From: Bacteroidota bacterium
GTDB taxonomy: Bacteria > Bacteroidota > Bacteroidia > Bacteroidales > VadinHA17
Length of the DNA: 64,000 nt
Assembly: GCA_011049175.1 (NCBI GenBank)
Contig: DSCJ01000025.1
Location: forward strand, 18,136-82,135
Reading direction: 5' to 3'
Below are positions 7,419 to 15,315 of this stretch, piece by piece; position 1 is the first letter of the stretch, and every line of letters begins with the position of its first letter. Made by a program: the position numbers and the translations under genes. Under the pieces are notes generated by a model that searched no databases, had not been told where the DNA came from, and saw only the letters and a list, made by a program, of their open reading frames with translations.

Positions 7419-8314
7419 GAAGTGGTTACCCAAACAATGATCAAACCAATAAATGCAAGCAAAGCCGGCCATCTCCAGAGGTATCTCACAGCCTGCTCTA
7501 TCCTGAAACGAGGCCATACTGCATGAACTACCTGAAATACCATAAAGGCCAGCAACAGTTTGATCAGAAAATAACCCGCATTGCTTCCGCCTCCCATAAA
7601 CAGGTTCACAAACAGTGAAAGACCGATATAAATATTGAATGCATGCTGAAGGGTGGCAAATGCCAGGAATTTACCCCCGTATTCGGCCATAGGCCCCGAT
7701 GAGATCTCCTGAGGGGCCTGAATCATCTCAAACGGCCGAATGCCCATAATAGCCGGCATGATCAACAGGTAGGCCAGCCCCGATACTACCAGGGGAAGCT
7801 GTACCAGTGACCATCCCGCTTGTATCTGGGTTTCCACAATATCAACTATGGAAACCGTACGGTAATAGGTCATCAACGAAAGCAGAATCATTAACAAAGA
7901 CAATTCGTATCCGAAAGCCAGCTGCATTTTTCGGGAAACCCCGATACTGGCATGCGGATTGGCCGATTCCCCTGCGCTAAGGGCAATTCCCAGAGGAGCA
8001 ATCAGCATCAGGTACAAAATTACCAGCAAACCACCCGAACCACTCAGAGGACATATCCCTCCGAACGGAAGAAATAACACCACTACCACCGATCCGGTGA
8101 GTGAAAAAATCATGCCTGCATCGAACAGTTTCCCGTGGCTTACGGCTGTCTGACTGAACCATTTGACTATATCGATAAAAGGCTGGCTGAGGGGAGGTCC
8201 GTAGCGCCAGTGTATTCTTGCCGTTACCTTCCGGGACAAACCGATCAGGAACAGACCCACCAGACAGGCCAGTATACTGACAAATAAAATCTGCAATACG
8301 AGTACCATTACCAT
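7415..8314 (-). CDS. NuoH/MbxM-like membrane subunit
   Basis: A 299-residue polytopic protein of the NuoH family, which joins the peripheral arm to the membrane arm and provides the acidic channel for coupling. The WRYGPPLSQPFIDIVKW segment (about 37-53) is the family signature, followed by about eight membrane helices and the IRPFEMIQAPQEISSGPMAEYGG loop (about 193-215) carrying conserved acidic residues. A second ATG two codons in would give a TAATG overlap with the upstream stop, so either start is possible. Translation is coupled on both sides. Confidence 0.92.
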   Translation of the reverse strand: MVMVLVLQILFVSILACLVGLFLIGLSRKVTARIHWRYGPPLSQPFIDIVKWFSQTAVSHGKLFDAGMIFSLTGSVVVVLFLPFGGICPLSGSGGLLVILYLMLIAPLGIALSAGESANPHASIGVSRKMQLAFGYELSLLMILLSLMTYYRTVSIVDIVETQIQAGWSLVQLPLVVSGLAYLLIMPAIMGIRPFEMIQAPQEISSGPMAEYGGKFLAFATLQHAFNIYIGLSLFVNLFMGGGSNAGYFLIKLLLAFMVFQVVHAVWPRFRIEQAVRYLWRWPALLAFIGLIIVWVTTS

Positions 8315-10164
8315 ACCTTCCAGTATAATTGTATAAAAATCAAAATTGCCAGAAACAGAATGATATACAGGGCATAATTCCCCACATCTCCCGTATATAT
8401 TCGCCGGATGCCGTTCCCCGCGTTCCTGATTCCACGCGCCAGCGCTGAATAAAAATTGTCGGCTATGTCTTTCAGATATGGAGCTATCATACGGGTAAGA
8501 GGATCATAAAATTTCACCGAATACTGGTATCTGTCAGCCGGAACGGGTGCACCGGCAGCATAATTATCCATCTGATCTGCCCGGGTGTTTTTCGGTCCCA
8601 TCCGGAAGAAAAGCCAGAGCACAATACCTCCCAAAATCAAGGCTGTAGCAATATTCAGCATCTGAATGGACCCTGAACCTGTAACCACTCCCCACATATT
8701 GATCGCCAGCGGTTCCATTCCGAAACCAAGCTCCGACAAATTGATCACATGCAGGGGCAGCCCCGGAAGAACGCCGAACACGAACACGGTCAGGGAGAGA
8801 AATATCATGGGGACCTTCATGGAAACAGGTGCTGCCTGAAGCTTCTCATATTTCCGGGGAAGCTGACCCAGGAAAATATGATGGATCAGTTTGTAACTGT
8901 ACAGGATAGTCCCCCAGGTTCCCAGGAGCGCCACAAAAGCCAGAAAAGGGGAATGGTTAACAATCAATGTATGATATATGAGCCATTTCGACACAAACCC
9001 GTTGGTCAGTGGCACCCCGATCAATCCGCAAACGCCGATCAAACCGGCAACAAATGTCACCGGCATTTTCTTGATCAGCCCGCCCAGTGAATTCAGGTCA
9101 CGTACTCCGTTCGTGCGAAATTCCACCGCACCCACTACCATGAACAAAAGCGATTTAAAAAGAGCATGGTTGAAAAAATGGAGCGTCCCTCCCGAAAGAC
9201 TTTCACTGGTACCGTATGCAATCCCCAGAATGATATATCCCGCCTGTGCTACTGTTGACCATGCCAGTAATCTCTTGGCATCGTCCTGGAACAGGGCAAT
9301 GAAAGTGGGAATAAGGATGGTAACGGCTCCCAGTAACAGAAGCAGATTTCTGACATTGAACAGAGCGTGTCCCAGATTCACAAAAACCTGGACCTGGATG
9401 ATACCATATATCAACAGGATAAAACCGAAGGTGCCAATCTTGATCAATACTCCGGAAAGTACAGCACTGAACGGAGATGGTGCTTCGGAATGTGCCGGAG
9501 GAAGCCAGACATGCAGGGGCCATATGGCATTTTTTATTCCGAAGGCGACAAAAAACAGGATGAGAATAAACTGTAAGTAGCCGGAGGAAGCCGAATTCAG
9601 GCTCCCGGAAATACCTTCAAATACCAGAGTGCCGGTCTGCGTATACAGGGAAATCATACCCACAAGCATGGCAAGGGAACCGGCCACCGACATCACAATG
9701 TATTTCATGCCTGCAGCAATGGCTTTCCCCCTGTTGTAGCTGATCAGCAGAAATGTGCTCCAAGACATCATTTCCCAGAAAATATAAAAGGAGAGAAAAT
9801 CACCCGACAGCACGATCCCGATCATGCTGAAGATCACCAGCAGCATCATGAAATAGAAAAAATCCGTTCTGCCTTTTTTTCTGATATAGAGCCATGAAAA
9901 GATCACAGCACACAAACCCACCACCGCAATGGTCAGGGCGAAGATCCAGGCAAAGGGATGGATGCTCAATACCATCGGAAAATCCAGGAACCCCGTATAC
10001 AGAGTGGCCGTGGAAGACTTTCCATACAGGGATGTAATACCGGCTGTTGCAAACAGCAAAACCAGAACAGCCAGAATATCCCTTGCTCTTTTCGATATTT
10101 TCCCCAACAGGTAAGTGAGCAGAGACCCTCCGAAAAAAACGGCTAGAAGAATTTCCAGTTTCAT
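8308..10164 (-). CDS. Second antiporter-like subunit, MbxH'/NuoL-MrpD family
   Basis: A 618-residue protein with about 14 membrane helices and an extra C-terminal part. The proton-path residues of the family are present: Glu131 in FWEMMSW on TM5 and Lys211 in GIKNAIWPLHVWLP on TM7. The C-terminal section (about 530-618) has a polar, amphipathic stretch and a final hydrophobic helix, reminiscent of a NuoL-type lateral extension. Having two MrpD-like subunits side by side is the arrangement of archaeal Mbx rather than Mbh. It overlaps its upstream neighbour by four bases. Confidence 0.9.
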   Translation of the reverse strand: MKLEILLAVFFGGSLLTYLLGKISKRARDILAVLVLLFATAGITSLYGKSSTATLYTGFLDFPMVLSIHPFAWIFALTIAVVGLCAVIFSWLYIRKKGRTDFFYFMMLLVIFSMIGIVLSGDFLSFYIFWEMMSWSTFLLISYNRGKAIAAGMKYIVMSVAGSLAMLVGMISLYTQTGTLVFEGISGSLNSASSGYLQFILILFFVAFGIKNAIWPLHVWLPPAHSEAPSPFSAVLSGVLIKIGTFGFILLIYGIIQVQVFVNLGHALFNVRNLLLLLGAVTILIPTFIALFQDDAKRLLAWSTVAQAGYIILGIAYGTSESLSGGTLHFFNHALFKSLLFMVVGAVEFRTNGVRDLNSLGGLIKKMPVTFVAGLIGVCGLIGVPLTNGFVSKWLIYHTLIVNHSPFLAFVALLGTWGTILYSYKLIHHIFLGQLPRKYEKLQAAPVSMKVPMIFLSLTVFVFGVLPGLPLHVINLSELGFGMEPLAINMWGVVTGSGSIQMLNIATALILGGIVLWLFFRMGPKNTRADQMDNYAAGAPVPADRYQYSVKFYDPLTRMIAPYLKDIADNFYSALARGIRNAGNGIRRIYTGDVGNYALYIILFLAILIFIQLYWKVW

Positions 10165-11633
10165 GGGATAATGCTTTTAATGAAACCCGGGCGGTCGAGC
10201 AATTCCAGGGCAGATGCATCCAGCAGGTCTGTGATCAGTGAAGGGTAAATACCCAGAACAATGATCAGGCCTGTAAAAAGAAAAATGGGGACAAGACGGG
10301 AAAAGGCAGCCGGGGCCCTTTCCCTGTCTGGCAAATCATCCCCGGCAAAATAAAGCACCTGTACCACCCTGAAGAAATAAGCCCCTTCAATCACGGTGGC
10401 TATCAGAATAAAACCCAGCAGAATAAGCGTTAGCATCTGACCGTCATGCAAAGCAGCTTTCAATATCATAAACTTGCCCGGGAAACCCATAAAAGGGGGC
10501 AAACCCACCATAGAAAAAGCCCCGATAGTAAAAGCCAGTGAAGTAAAAGGCATGGTCTTCCCCATTCCCTTAAAAGAAGCTATTTCCATCGATCCCGTCC
10601 GGGTAATCATGTAACCGGCAGCCAGAAACAACAATGCTTTTCCCAGGGTATGGCTGGCCAACTGAAAAAATCCTCCTGTTATTCCCTGAGTTGAAGCCAG
10701 GGAAAAAGCAAAAACCAGCAGACCGATCTGTCCGATGCTTGAAAAAGCAAGCATTCTTTTAATGTTGTCCTGACTGAAAGCACAGAGCTCGCCGATCAAC
10801 AGGGTCAGGACTCCCAGCACCAGGAAAAAACCCATCATGTTCGAAATCCCGAAGAGGGTAAATACTACACGGAGTACAGCATATAACCCTACTTCAATGG
10901 CTATCCCCGACAGCACAGCGCTGATGGTGGTGGGAGCCGAAGAATGGGCATCTGGAAGCCAGGCATTTAAAGGGAATAGTGCAGCTTCCACACCAAAACC
11001 TGTAATAAACAGCACCAGGGGTACATAAACGGAAACGGGCTGCACAGAATGAATACGACCGGCTATATCGGCCATATTCAATGTGCCAAACTGCCCGTAA
11101 AGAAGCCCTATCCCAATCAGGATCAATCCCGATCCCAGACTTCCCTGGATAAGGTATTTAACAGCCGATTCTATGCCGGCCCGGTTGCCCAGGTATGCCA
11201 CCAGCGAATAGGAAGCAAGACACAGGATCTCAAAAAACACAAAAAGGTTGAAAATGTCGCCTGTCAGCACCACCCCTGTCGCTCCGGTGAGTTGCAGCAT
11301 ATACAGAATATGATACCTGTCCTCGTATTTCTCCTTTACAGGATGAAATGCATAAACTGAAACCAGAAATCCTACCAGGGCAATAAGAACAACGAACAAC
11401 ATTCCTACGGGACCGGCAACCAGATTTATTCCCATAGGGGGAATAAATCCCCCGATGTGAACGTGAACCGGATGATCCATTACCACAGGAATCAGCCTCA
11501 GGGCAAAAACCAGATTGAACAGAAAAGCCAGGGCAGGGACAAACCGGATAATCTTTTTGGAAATATATTTCAGCAGCGGAATGGCAAAAGCCAGACCCAG
11601 CGGAACCACAATAAAAAGTACCGGATTTACCAT
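10161..11633 (-). CDS. mrpD: First antiporter-like subunit, MrpD/MbxH family
   Basis: A 490-residue MrpD/NuoN-like membrane protein with about 14 helices. The TM5 glutamate is Glu135 (FVFFEILCLASYSLVAY). The TM7 position that carries Lys in MrpA, MrpD and NuoL/M/N is Glu216 here (GVEAALFPLNAWLPDAH), whereas the neighbouring subunit keeps Lys. The later half has the expected FSSIGQIGLL and FPGKFMILKAA segments. Start overlaps the MrpC stop. It would form one ion-translocating unit of the complex. Confidence 0.9.
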   Translation of the reverse strand: MVNPVLFIVVPLGLAFAIPLLKYISKKIIRFVPALAFLFNLVFALRLIPVVMDHPVHVHIGGFIPPMGINLVAGPVGMLFVVLIALVGFLVSVYAFHPVKEKYEDRYHILYMLQLTGATGVVLTGDIFNLFVFFEILCLASYSLVAYLGNRAGIESAVKYLIQGSLGSGLILIGIGLLYGQFGTLNMADIAGRIHSVQPVSVYVPLVLFITGFGVEAALFPLNAWLPDAHSSAPTTISAVLSGIAIEVGLYAVLRVVFTLFGISNMMGFFLVLGVLTLLIGELCAFSQDNIKRMLAFSSIGQIGLLVFAFSLASTQGITGGFFQLASHTLGKALLFLAAGYMITRTGSMEIASFKGMGKTMPFTSLAFTIGAFSMVGLPPFMGFPGKFMILKAALHDGQMLTLILLGFILIATVIEGAYFFRVVQVLYFAGDDLPDRERAPAAFSRLVPIFLFTGLIIVLGIYPSLITDLLDASALELLDRPGFIKSIIP

Positions 11634-11986
11634 CTCTGTTCTTTTATTTTTCTCAAATTAATGGTGCCATAGTGTGCATAGATTTTGATAGCCAGAATCA
11701 CAGCCAGGGCCAGTACGGCCACACCGATTACAATGGCCGTCAGAACCAGCGCCTGCGGAACCGGATCGACCATTTTTCCGGCATCCAGACCGGATTTTGA
11801 AAACACGGGGGCGGTCCCTTCACGCAGATAACCCACGGTAATCAGGAAAAGGTATATTCCCGTATCAAATATGCTGAACCCGATAATGACTTTCATCAGG
11901 TTCTTTTTAACCAGGATAATATACAATCCGATGATGATCAGACTAAATGCACCTATATAATATGTATATTCACTCAGAAAGTTCAT
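11627..11986 (-). CDS. mrpC: Mrp-type antiporter subunit C (MbxG-like, NuoK family)
   Basis: A 119-residue protein with three membrane helices, homologous to MrpC and NuoK. The signatures are IGLYIILVKKNLMKVIIGFSI early in the chain and PQALVLTAIVIGVAVLALAVILAIKIY near the end. The acidic residue expected in the middle helix falls in FDTGIYLF. It overlaps both neighbours (17 bases with MrpB, 7 with MrpD), consistent with tightly coupled translation. In Mrp and Mbh it packs against the MrpD-like subunit. Confidence 0.92.
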   Translation of the reverse strand: MNFLSEYTYYIGAFSLIIIGLYIILVKKNLMKVIIGFSIFDTGIYLFLITVGYLREGTAPVFSKSGLDAGKMVDPVPQALVLTAIVIGVAVLALAVILAIKIYAHYGTINLRKIKEQRW

Positions 11987-12668
11987 CAGTATTCTCTATT
12001 AAATGATCAATAATGCCGGCCAGTTCAGAACCCACCTTCAGTCCGACCGCCAGGTAGATCAAGGGAATGATCCCGGCACTTATCAGGGTTCCGGCTTCTC
12101 CTAAGGGAAGGAAATTGAAGAGAAAATCCCCGCCAATCAGCAGGCCGGTAACTCCCAGAAGGATAAACAGCAAGCCACCCAGAGATTCCAGTCCACGGCT
12201 CAGGTTTTCCCTGATCCTTTTTCCCCTGCATCCCAGGTACATCAGCAGAAAGGCGGAAGCCACAACGGCACCCCCCTGAAATCCTCCGCCGGGGGTCAAA
12301 TGACCATGGATAACAATGTACGTCCCTACCAGCAGGATCACTGGGAACAAAAACCGGCAACCCGTGTACACAATCAGGCTGGCCGGCTCGATAACAGGAT
12401 GGGTTTTCTTCCTCCGGACCAGTCCAATTACTGCGCCCAGGCCCATGGCAGCGGTAAAGAGAACGGTCACTTCTCCCAGAGTATCAAACCCTCTGTAGCT
12501 CACCACCACCGCCGTCACAATATTTGTGGCCCCGGTTTCCTTTACCCCCTCACGAATGAAATGATCACCCATTCTTTCTCCCGGCTCGCCAAAAGGGATC
12601 TGGCTGATACTCATAAACAGGCCGGTGGCCACAATACCCAGGAGAATGATACTGATCAGCTTTCTCAT
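11970..12668 (-). CDS. mrpB: MbhE-MrpB fusion subunit
   Basis: A 232-residue protein joining two parts. The first 85 residues resemble MbhE/the end of MrpA, with NIVTAVVVSYRGFDTLGEVTVLFTA (about 49-73). The rest is MrpB/MbhF, with VIHGHLTPGGGFQGGAVVASAF (about 124-145), the signature of the MnhB family. The joint region RRKKTHP is basic. About six membrane helices are expected. In P. furiosus Mbh the two halves are separate proteins as far as I recall, so the fusion is a bacterial or lineage feature. Overlaps its upstream neighbour by 4 bases. Confidence 0.88.
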   Translation of the reverse strand: MRKLISIILLGIVATGLFMSISQIPFGEPGERMGDHFIREGVKETGATNIVTAVVVSYRGFDTLGEVTVLFTAAMGLGAVIGLVRRKKTHPVIEPASLIVYTGCRFLFPVILLVGTYIVIHGHLTPGGGFQGGAVVASAFLLMYLGCRGKRIRENLSRGLESLGGLLFILLGVTGLLIGGDFLFNFLPLGEAGTLISAGIIPLIYLAVGLKVGSELAGIIDHLIENTDELSE

Positions 12669-12904
12669 TCTTCAAATCGTTTGGTTCGTTTAACAGCAAT
12701 CACAAAAATTCCGGTTACCAGCGCCGCCCCGATGGCTGCCTCGGCCATAGCCACATCGGGAGCCTGCAGCAAATAGAACAAAACAGCTGCTATGAGGCTG
12801 ACAATACAGGAAGCGATAACCGCATTCATCAGATCCTTGAATAAAGCAGCCGCAATGGCCGATGCGATCATTAACAATACAAGTATGCCTGCGATGATTT
12901 CCAT
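12665..12904 (-). CDS. DUF4040/MbhD-like subunit
   Basis: A 79-residue protein with two to three membrane helices and the DUF4040 sequence LLQAPDVAMAEAAIGAAL (about 44-61), whose Asp and Glu are conserved in the C-terminal part of MrpA and in MbhD. In Mrp and Mbh this piece lines a proposed sodium path. It lies 2 bases from MrpG and overlaps the MrpB fusion by 4, so it is part of the same transcript. No full-length MrpA is present, as in Mbh/Mbx-type clusters. Confidence 0.9.
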   Translation of the reverse strand: MEIIAGILVLLMIASAIAAALFKDLMNAVIASCIVSLIAAVLFYLLQAPDVAMAEAAIGAALVTGIFVIAVKRTKRFEE

Positions 12905-12906
12905 GA

Positions 12907-13233
12907 TTATTTCTGTTGTCCGGTAAATTCGTCTGTTTTATCCACCACACTTTTTTCGTACAATGAGATCCGTTTCTTCCGGGACGCCCTGCCCAGAGCA
13001 TGACTCGATACCGGATTGGAAACCAGTACAAAAATCGCAATGATCAGCGTTTTCCAGAACCACTCCGGCTGAACTACCCCCACTCCGATGATGGTCAGAA
13101 AACTTCCCAGGGTAGTACATTTTGTTCCTGCCTGGATCCGGTTATACACATCAGGCATCCTGTAAATACCTATGCTGCCGATCAGCAAAAAGGCAGCTCC
13201 TATACCTATCAGGATCATTCCGAATATTTCCAT
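12907..13233 (-). CDS. mrpG: Mrp-type antiporter subunit G
   Basis: A 108-residue protein with three membrane helices. The MrpG signature is clear: IGSIGIYRMPDVYNRIQAGTKCTTLG (about 20-44, first and second helices with the RxPDxYxRxHA-like motif). The last 30 residues form a charged cytoplasmic tail ending TDEFTGQQK. It sits 2 bases downstream of MrpF. Together with E, F and the DUF4040 protein it makes the peripheral Mrp module thought to conduct sodium. Confidence 0.92.
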   Translation of the reverse strand: MEIFGMILIGIGAAFLLIGSIGIYRMPDVYNRIQAGTKCTTLGSFLTIIGVGVVQPEWFWKTLIIAIFVLVSNPVSSHALGRASRKKRISLYEKSVVDKTDEFTGQQK

Positions 13234-13235
13234 GT

Positions 13236-13487
13236 CTAAATTCCTTTTTCCAGATACCGGGCAATGGCAATCAGCCCCACAAAAGAGATGATGGAATACA
13301 CCAGCGACACATCCAGGTAAACGTACCTGTCGAAGAATAAACCCAATAATACCAGCAAAGCTACCGATACCGTGGTGGCCGTATCCATGGCTATGGCCCG
13401 GTCAGCCATGGTGGGTCCCAGCACCATCCGGAGGATACAGATCAACAAACCGGCACAGATGATAAATATAAAAATCGTTATTGCCAT
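13236..13487 (-). CDS. mrpF: Mrp-type antiporter subunit F
   Basis: An 83-residue protein with three membrane helices. The MrpF signature is MVLGPTMADRAIAMDTAT (about 21-38), containing the conserved DR pair. The C-terminal helix ends in a short charged tail. Its ATG follows a 75-base spacer after the ArsR gene, which contains the AT-rich palindrome described separately; a transcript may start there for the rest of the cluster. Confidence 0.92.
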   Translation of the reverse strand: MAITIFIFIICAGLLICILRMVLGPTMADRAIAMDTATTVSVALLVLLGLFFDRYVYLDVSLVYSIISFVGLIAIARYLEKGI

Positions 13488-13513
13488 GATTACCCTGGTA
13501 TTATATGTAACAG

Positions 13514-13547
13514 TATTGTATATTTCATATATTCAAATTATACAATA
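13514..13547. promoter_or_regulatory. AT-rich inverted repeat, candidate ArsR operator before mrpF
   Basis: The arms TATTGTATA (13514-13522) and TATACAATA (13539-13547) are perfect reverse complements 16 bases apart in the only sizeable spacer inside the cluster. It lies between arsR and mrpF, where a self-regulating ArsR protein would be expected to act. No biochemical support; chance is possible in AT-rich sequence. Confidence 0.4.
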
Positions 13548-13562
13548 TACTTGTGAAAAAAA

Positions 13563-13835
13563 TTATTTCTTCTTCACGTGGGTAACCAGGTCCTTCACCC
13601 AACTGTCCAGCACTTTGTAACATACCATATTCCCTTCCCTCCTGCTTTCGATAATCCCGGCATTTTTCAGGATCTTCAGATGCTGGGAAATGGTAGACTG
13701 GGGAATGTCCAGGTTCTGCTGGATCTGGGTCACATTGCATTCGTTTTTTATTAGCCCGTCCACAATCTGCAGGCGGGTTGGATGCCCCAGTGCCCTTAAA
13801 CATTCTGCCAGCTGATCAATGCTTCTTTCCACCAT
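13563..13835 (-). CDS. ArsR-family winged-helix repressor inside the Mbx/Mrp cluster
   Basis: A 90-residue ArsR/SmtB-type regulator starting MVERSIDQLAEC. The recognition region is IPQSTISQHLKILKNAGIIESRREGNMVCYKV (helix-turn-helix and wing). The metal-binding ELCVCDL motif is absent; the equivalent place reads NECNVTQ with one Cys. Cysteines are at 12, 33 and 72. Redox- or sulfur-sensing ArsR proteins use isolated cysteines, and archaeal SurR, an ArsR relative, controls mbh and mbx operons; a similar role here is inference. A TTG at 13853 would extend the start by six residues. It lies 18 bases after mrpE. Confidence 0.9.
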   Translation of the reverse strand: MVERSIDQLAECLRALGHPTRLQIVDGLIKNECNVTQIQQNLDIPQSTISQHLKILKNAGIIESRREGNMVCYKVLDSWVKDLVTHVKKK

Positions 13836-13853
13836 GTTCTTGATTCTGATCAA

Positions 13854-14378
13854 TTATTGAAAAATGATTCGCAAATATCTTTCAAACCTTTCACCGATCA
13901 TTCTGGTAGCTTCTTCCACGTTATCAGTCTTTACATTGATCCAGTGGATAAGCAAACGATCGTCTTCTATGTCGAGTGTAAATGTGCCCGGTGTAAGGGT
14001 AATGGAATTGGCCAGGATCAGTTTGGCCAGATCCTGTTTCAGCCCGGTTTTTATGATCACAATCCCAGGCTTTATTGGCATTTTGGGATGCAATACCCGG
14101 TATGCCACATCCAGGTTGGCCAGAATAATCTCTTTTAACAGAACCACCGCATACAGAAGGGAATAACCAATTTTTTTCAGACCCGGAATTGGCGGGAAAC
14201 CTGCTTTCTCAAAATTCCTGTATAACAAAAGAGAAAGAACAAGGCTCACAGCAAATCCGGCAATCAGTTCGGGAGGACTCAGGCTCCTGGTAAGAGCCAT
14301 CCATATCGTCATCAGGATCACAAACAAATAAATGAAGTTCACGGCAGGGTGCACGTGTATTTTTTCTTTCTCTTTCAT
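13854..14378 (-). CDS. mrpE: Mrp-type antiporter subunit E, first gene of the cluster
   Basis: A 174-residue MrpE/MnhE protein: two or three N-terminal membrane helices (about 12-55) with WMALTRSLSPPELIAGF, then a soluble ferredoxin-like domain. The family signature ILANSITLTPGTFTLDIEDDRLLIHWI lies at about 122-148. It begins the minus-strand cluster, followed 18 bases later by the ArsR gene. MrpE is required for assembly or stability of Mrp-type antiporters and is the counterpart of MbhA/MbxA. Confidence 0.92.
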   Translation of the reverse strand: MKEKEKIHVHPAVNFIYLFVILMTIWMALTRSLSPPELIAGFAVSLVLSLLLYRNFEKAGFPPIPGLKKIGYSLLYAVVLLKEIILANLDVAYRVLHPKMPIKPGIVIIKTGLKQDLAKLILANSITLTPGTFTLDIEDDRLLIHWINVKTDNVEEATRMIGERFERYLRIIFQ

Positions 14379-14415
14379 TTATTTGAATTTTGAAAGATCA
14401 ATGTTATTTGATTCA

Positions 14416-14449
14416 CAAAGTTTATAGAATATTCAGTGAATTTCAAAAA
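14416..14449 (-). promoter_or_regulatory. Candidate promoter of the Mbx/Mrp-like cluster
   Basis: On the minus strand TTTTTG (14449-14444) is followed after 19 bases by TAAACTTTG (14424-14416), which is TAnnTTTG with one extra base. It is about 38 bases before the mrpE start. No better match was seen in the spacer. Confidence 0.4.
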
Positions 14450-14659
14450 TAATCGGAATAGTTTTTAAACATATGTTCATTTCAGAAGTGTTTTAGTCAT
14501 TGATTTTCTACTATTTAAAAATCGATTTTTTTTTGAAATTTCTGTATCAGGGAACAGAAACAGTCTTTCAGAAGCCGTCTGAAAAGAATTCCTGCCCAAA
14601 ACGGCTCCCTGCACGGTTCGGGTATGCAGGCAAGCCTGTGGTTCTGGAAACAGGATGGT

Positions 14660-14695
14660 ACTTGTTTTTCTGCGAATTCAACCAGAAAAACAAGT
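14660..14695 (-). terminator. 13-bp perfect hairpin after the sigma-factor gene
   Basis: The arms 14660-14672 and 14683-14695 are exact reverse complements with a 10-base loop, 30 bases beyond the sigma-factor stop. There is no clear T-run after the distal arm, so it may stabilise the transcript end rather than act as a strict intrinsic terminator. Confidence 0.45.
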
Positions 14696-14724
14696 TTTCA
14701 GGCAAAATTTTGTGGTGCGGAGCG

Positions 14725-15315
14725 TCAGTAAGAAGTCAGATTCAGGTTTCTTTCCCTGATCATTTTTCGGAGGTTGATCAGCGCATACCGCATACGGCCC
14801 AGGGCTGTGTTGATGCTCACGTTGGTCTGTTCGGCAATTTCTTTAAAGCTCAAACCGGCATAATGCCGCATGATCACCACTTCCTTTTGTTCGTCAGGAA
14901 GATAATCGATCAGCATGCGCACTTCCCGGGTGATCTGGTCACCCACCAGCATATCTTCCACCGTTCCGTCGGCCAGCTTGCGTGAATTGAACAGATCGGT
15001 TTCATAATTGTCGTTTGAAACCACTTTCATCTGCTTTTCTTTGCGGAAATGGTCGATCACCAGATTGTGGGCAATGCGCATCACCCAGGAAAGAAAACGG
15101 CCGTTCTCCTGATATTTTCCCTGATTCAGTGACCGGATCACCTTGATAAAAGTATCCTGGAAAATATCCTCGGCCAGCTCTTGGTTTTTCACCAGTAATA
15201 ATATATAGGTATAGACCTTGTTTCTGTAACGGCGGATAAGAAGTTCGATACCCGAATGATCTCCGTCGAGGAACGCTTCTACCAGCCTGTGGTCATCGGC
15301 ATGATATTCTTCCAA
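14725..15315 (-). CDS. RNA polymerase sigma factor, ECF (sigma-70) family
   Basis: A 196-residue two-domain sigma factor. Region 2 spans about 20-95 (YILLLVKNQELAEDIFQDTFIKV and FLSWVMRIAHNLVIDHFRK), and region 4 spans about 130-190 (LPDEQKEVVIMRHYAGLSFKEIAEQTNVSINTALGRMRYAL, the helix-turn-helix that reads the -35 region). The linker is about 30 residues. No anti-sigma gene is adjacent, so control is not evident; this may be a constitutively available member as in several Bacteroidota. It is divergent from uvrA with a 177-base gap. Confidence 0.93.
   Translation of the reverse strand: MEEYHADDHRLVEAFLDGDHSGIELLIRRYRNKVYTYILLLVKNQELAEDIFQDTFIKVIRSLNQGKYQENGRFLSWVMRIAHNLVIDHFRKEKQMKVVSNDNYETDLFNSRKLADGTVEDMLVGDQITREVRMLIDYLPDEQKEVVIMRHYAGLSFKEIAEQTNVSINTALGRMRYALINLRKMIRERNLNLTSY

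Larger units (their letters stand above)
14379..14724. other. 346-bp spacer without a convincing gene
   Basis: The half next to mrpE is very AT-rich and holds the candidate promoter. The half next to the sigma-factor gene is GC-richer and rich in short inverted repeats: TTTCAGA/TCTGAAA (14566-14572 and 14578-14584), GCAGGC/GCCTG around 14625-14640, and the 13-bp stem at 14660-14695. No open frame with protein-like composition or known riboswitch motif was recognised; a small RNA or trailer structure is possible. Confidence 0.5.

Noticed and set aside
7419..7517. N-terminal extension of the NuoB-like gene to 7517
   Set aside because: The extension lies inside the NuoH-like gene; the ATGA overlap at 7415-7418 is the expected coupled start.
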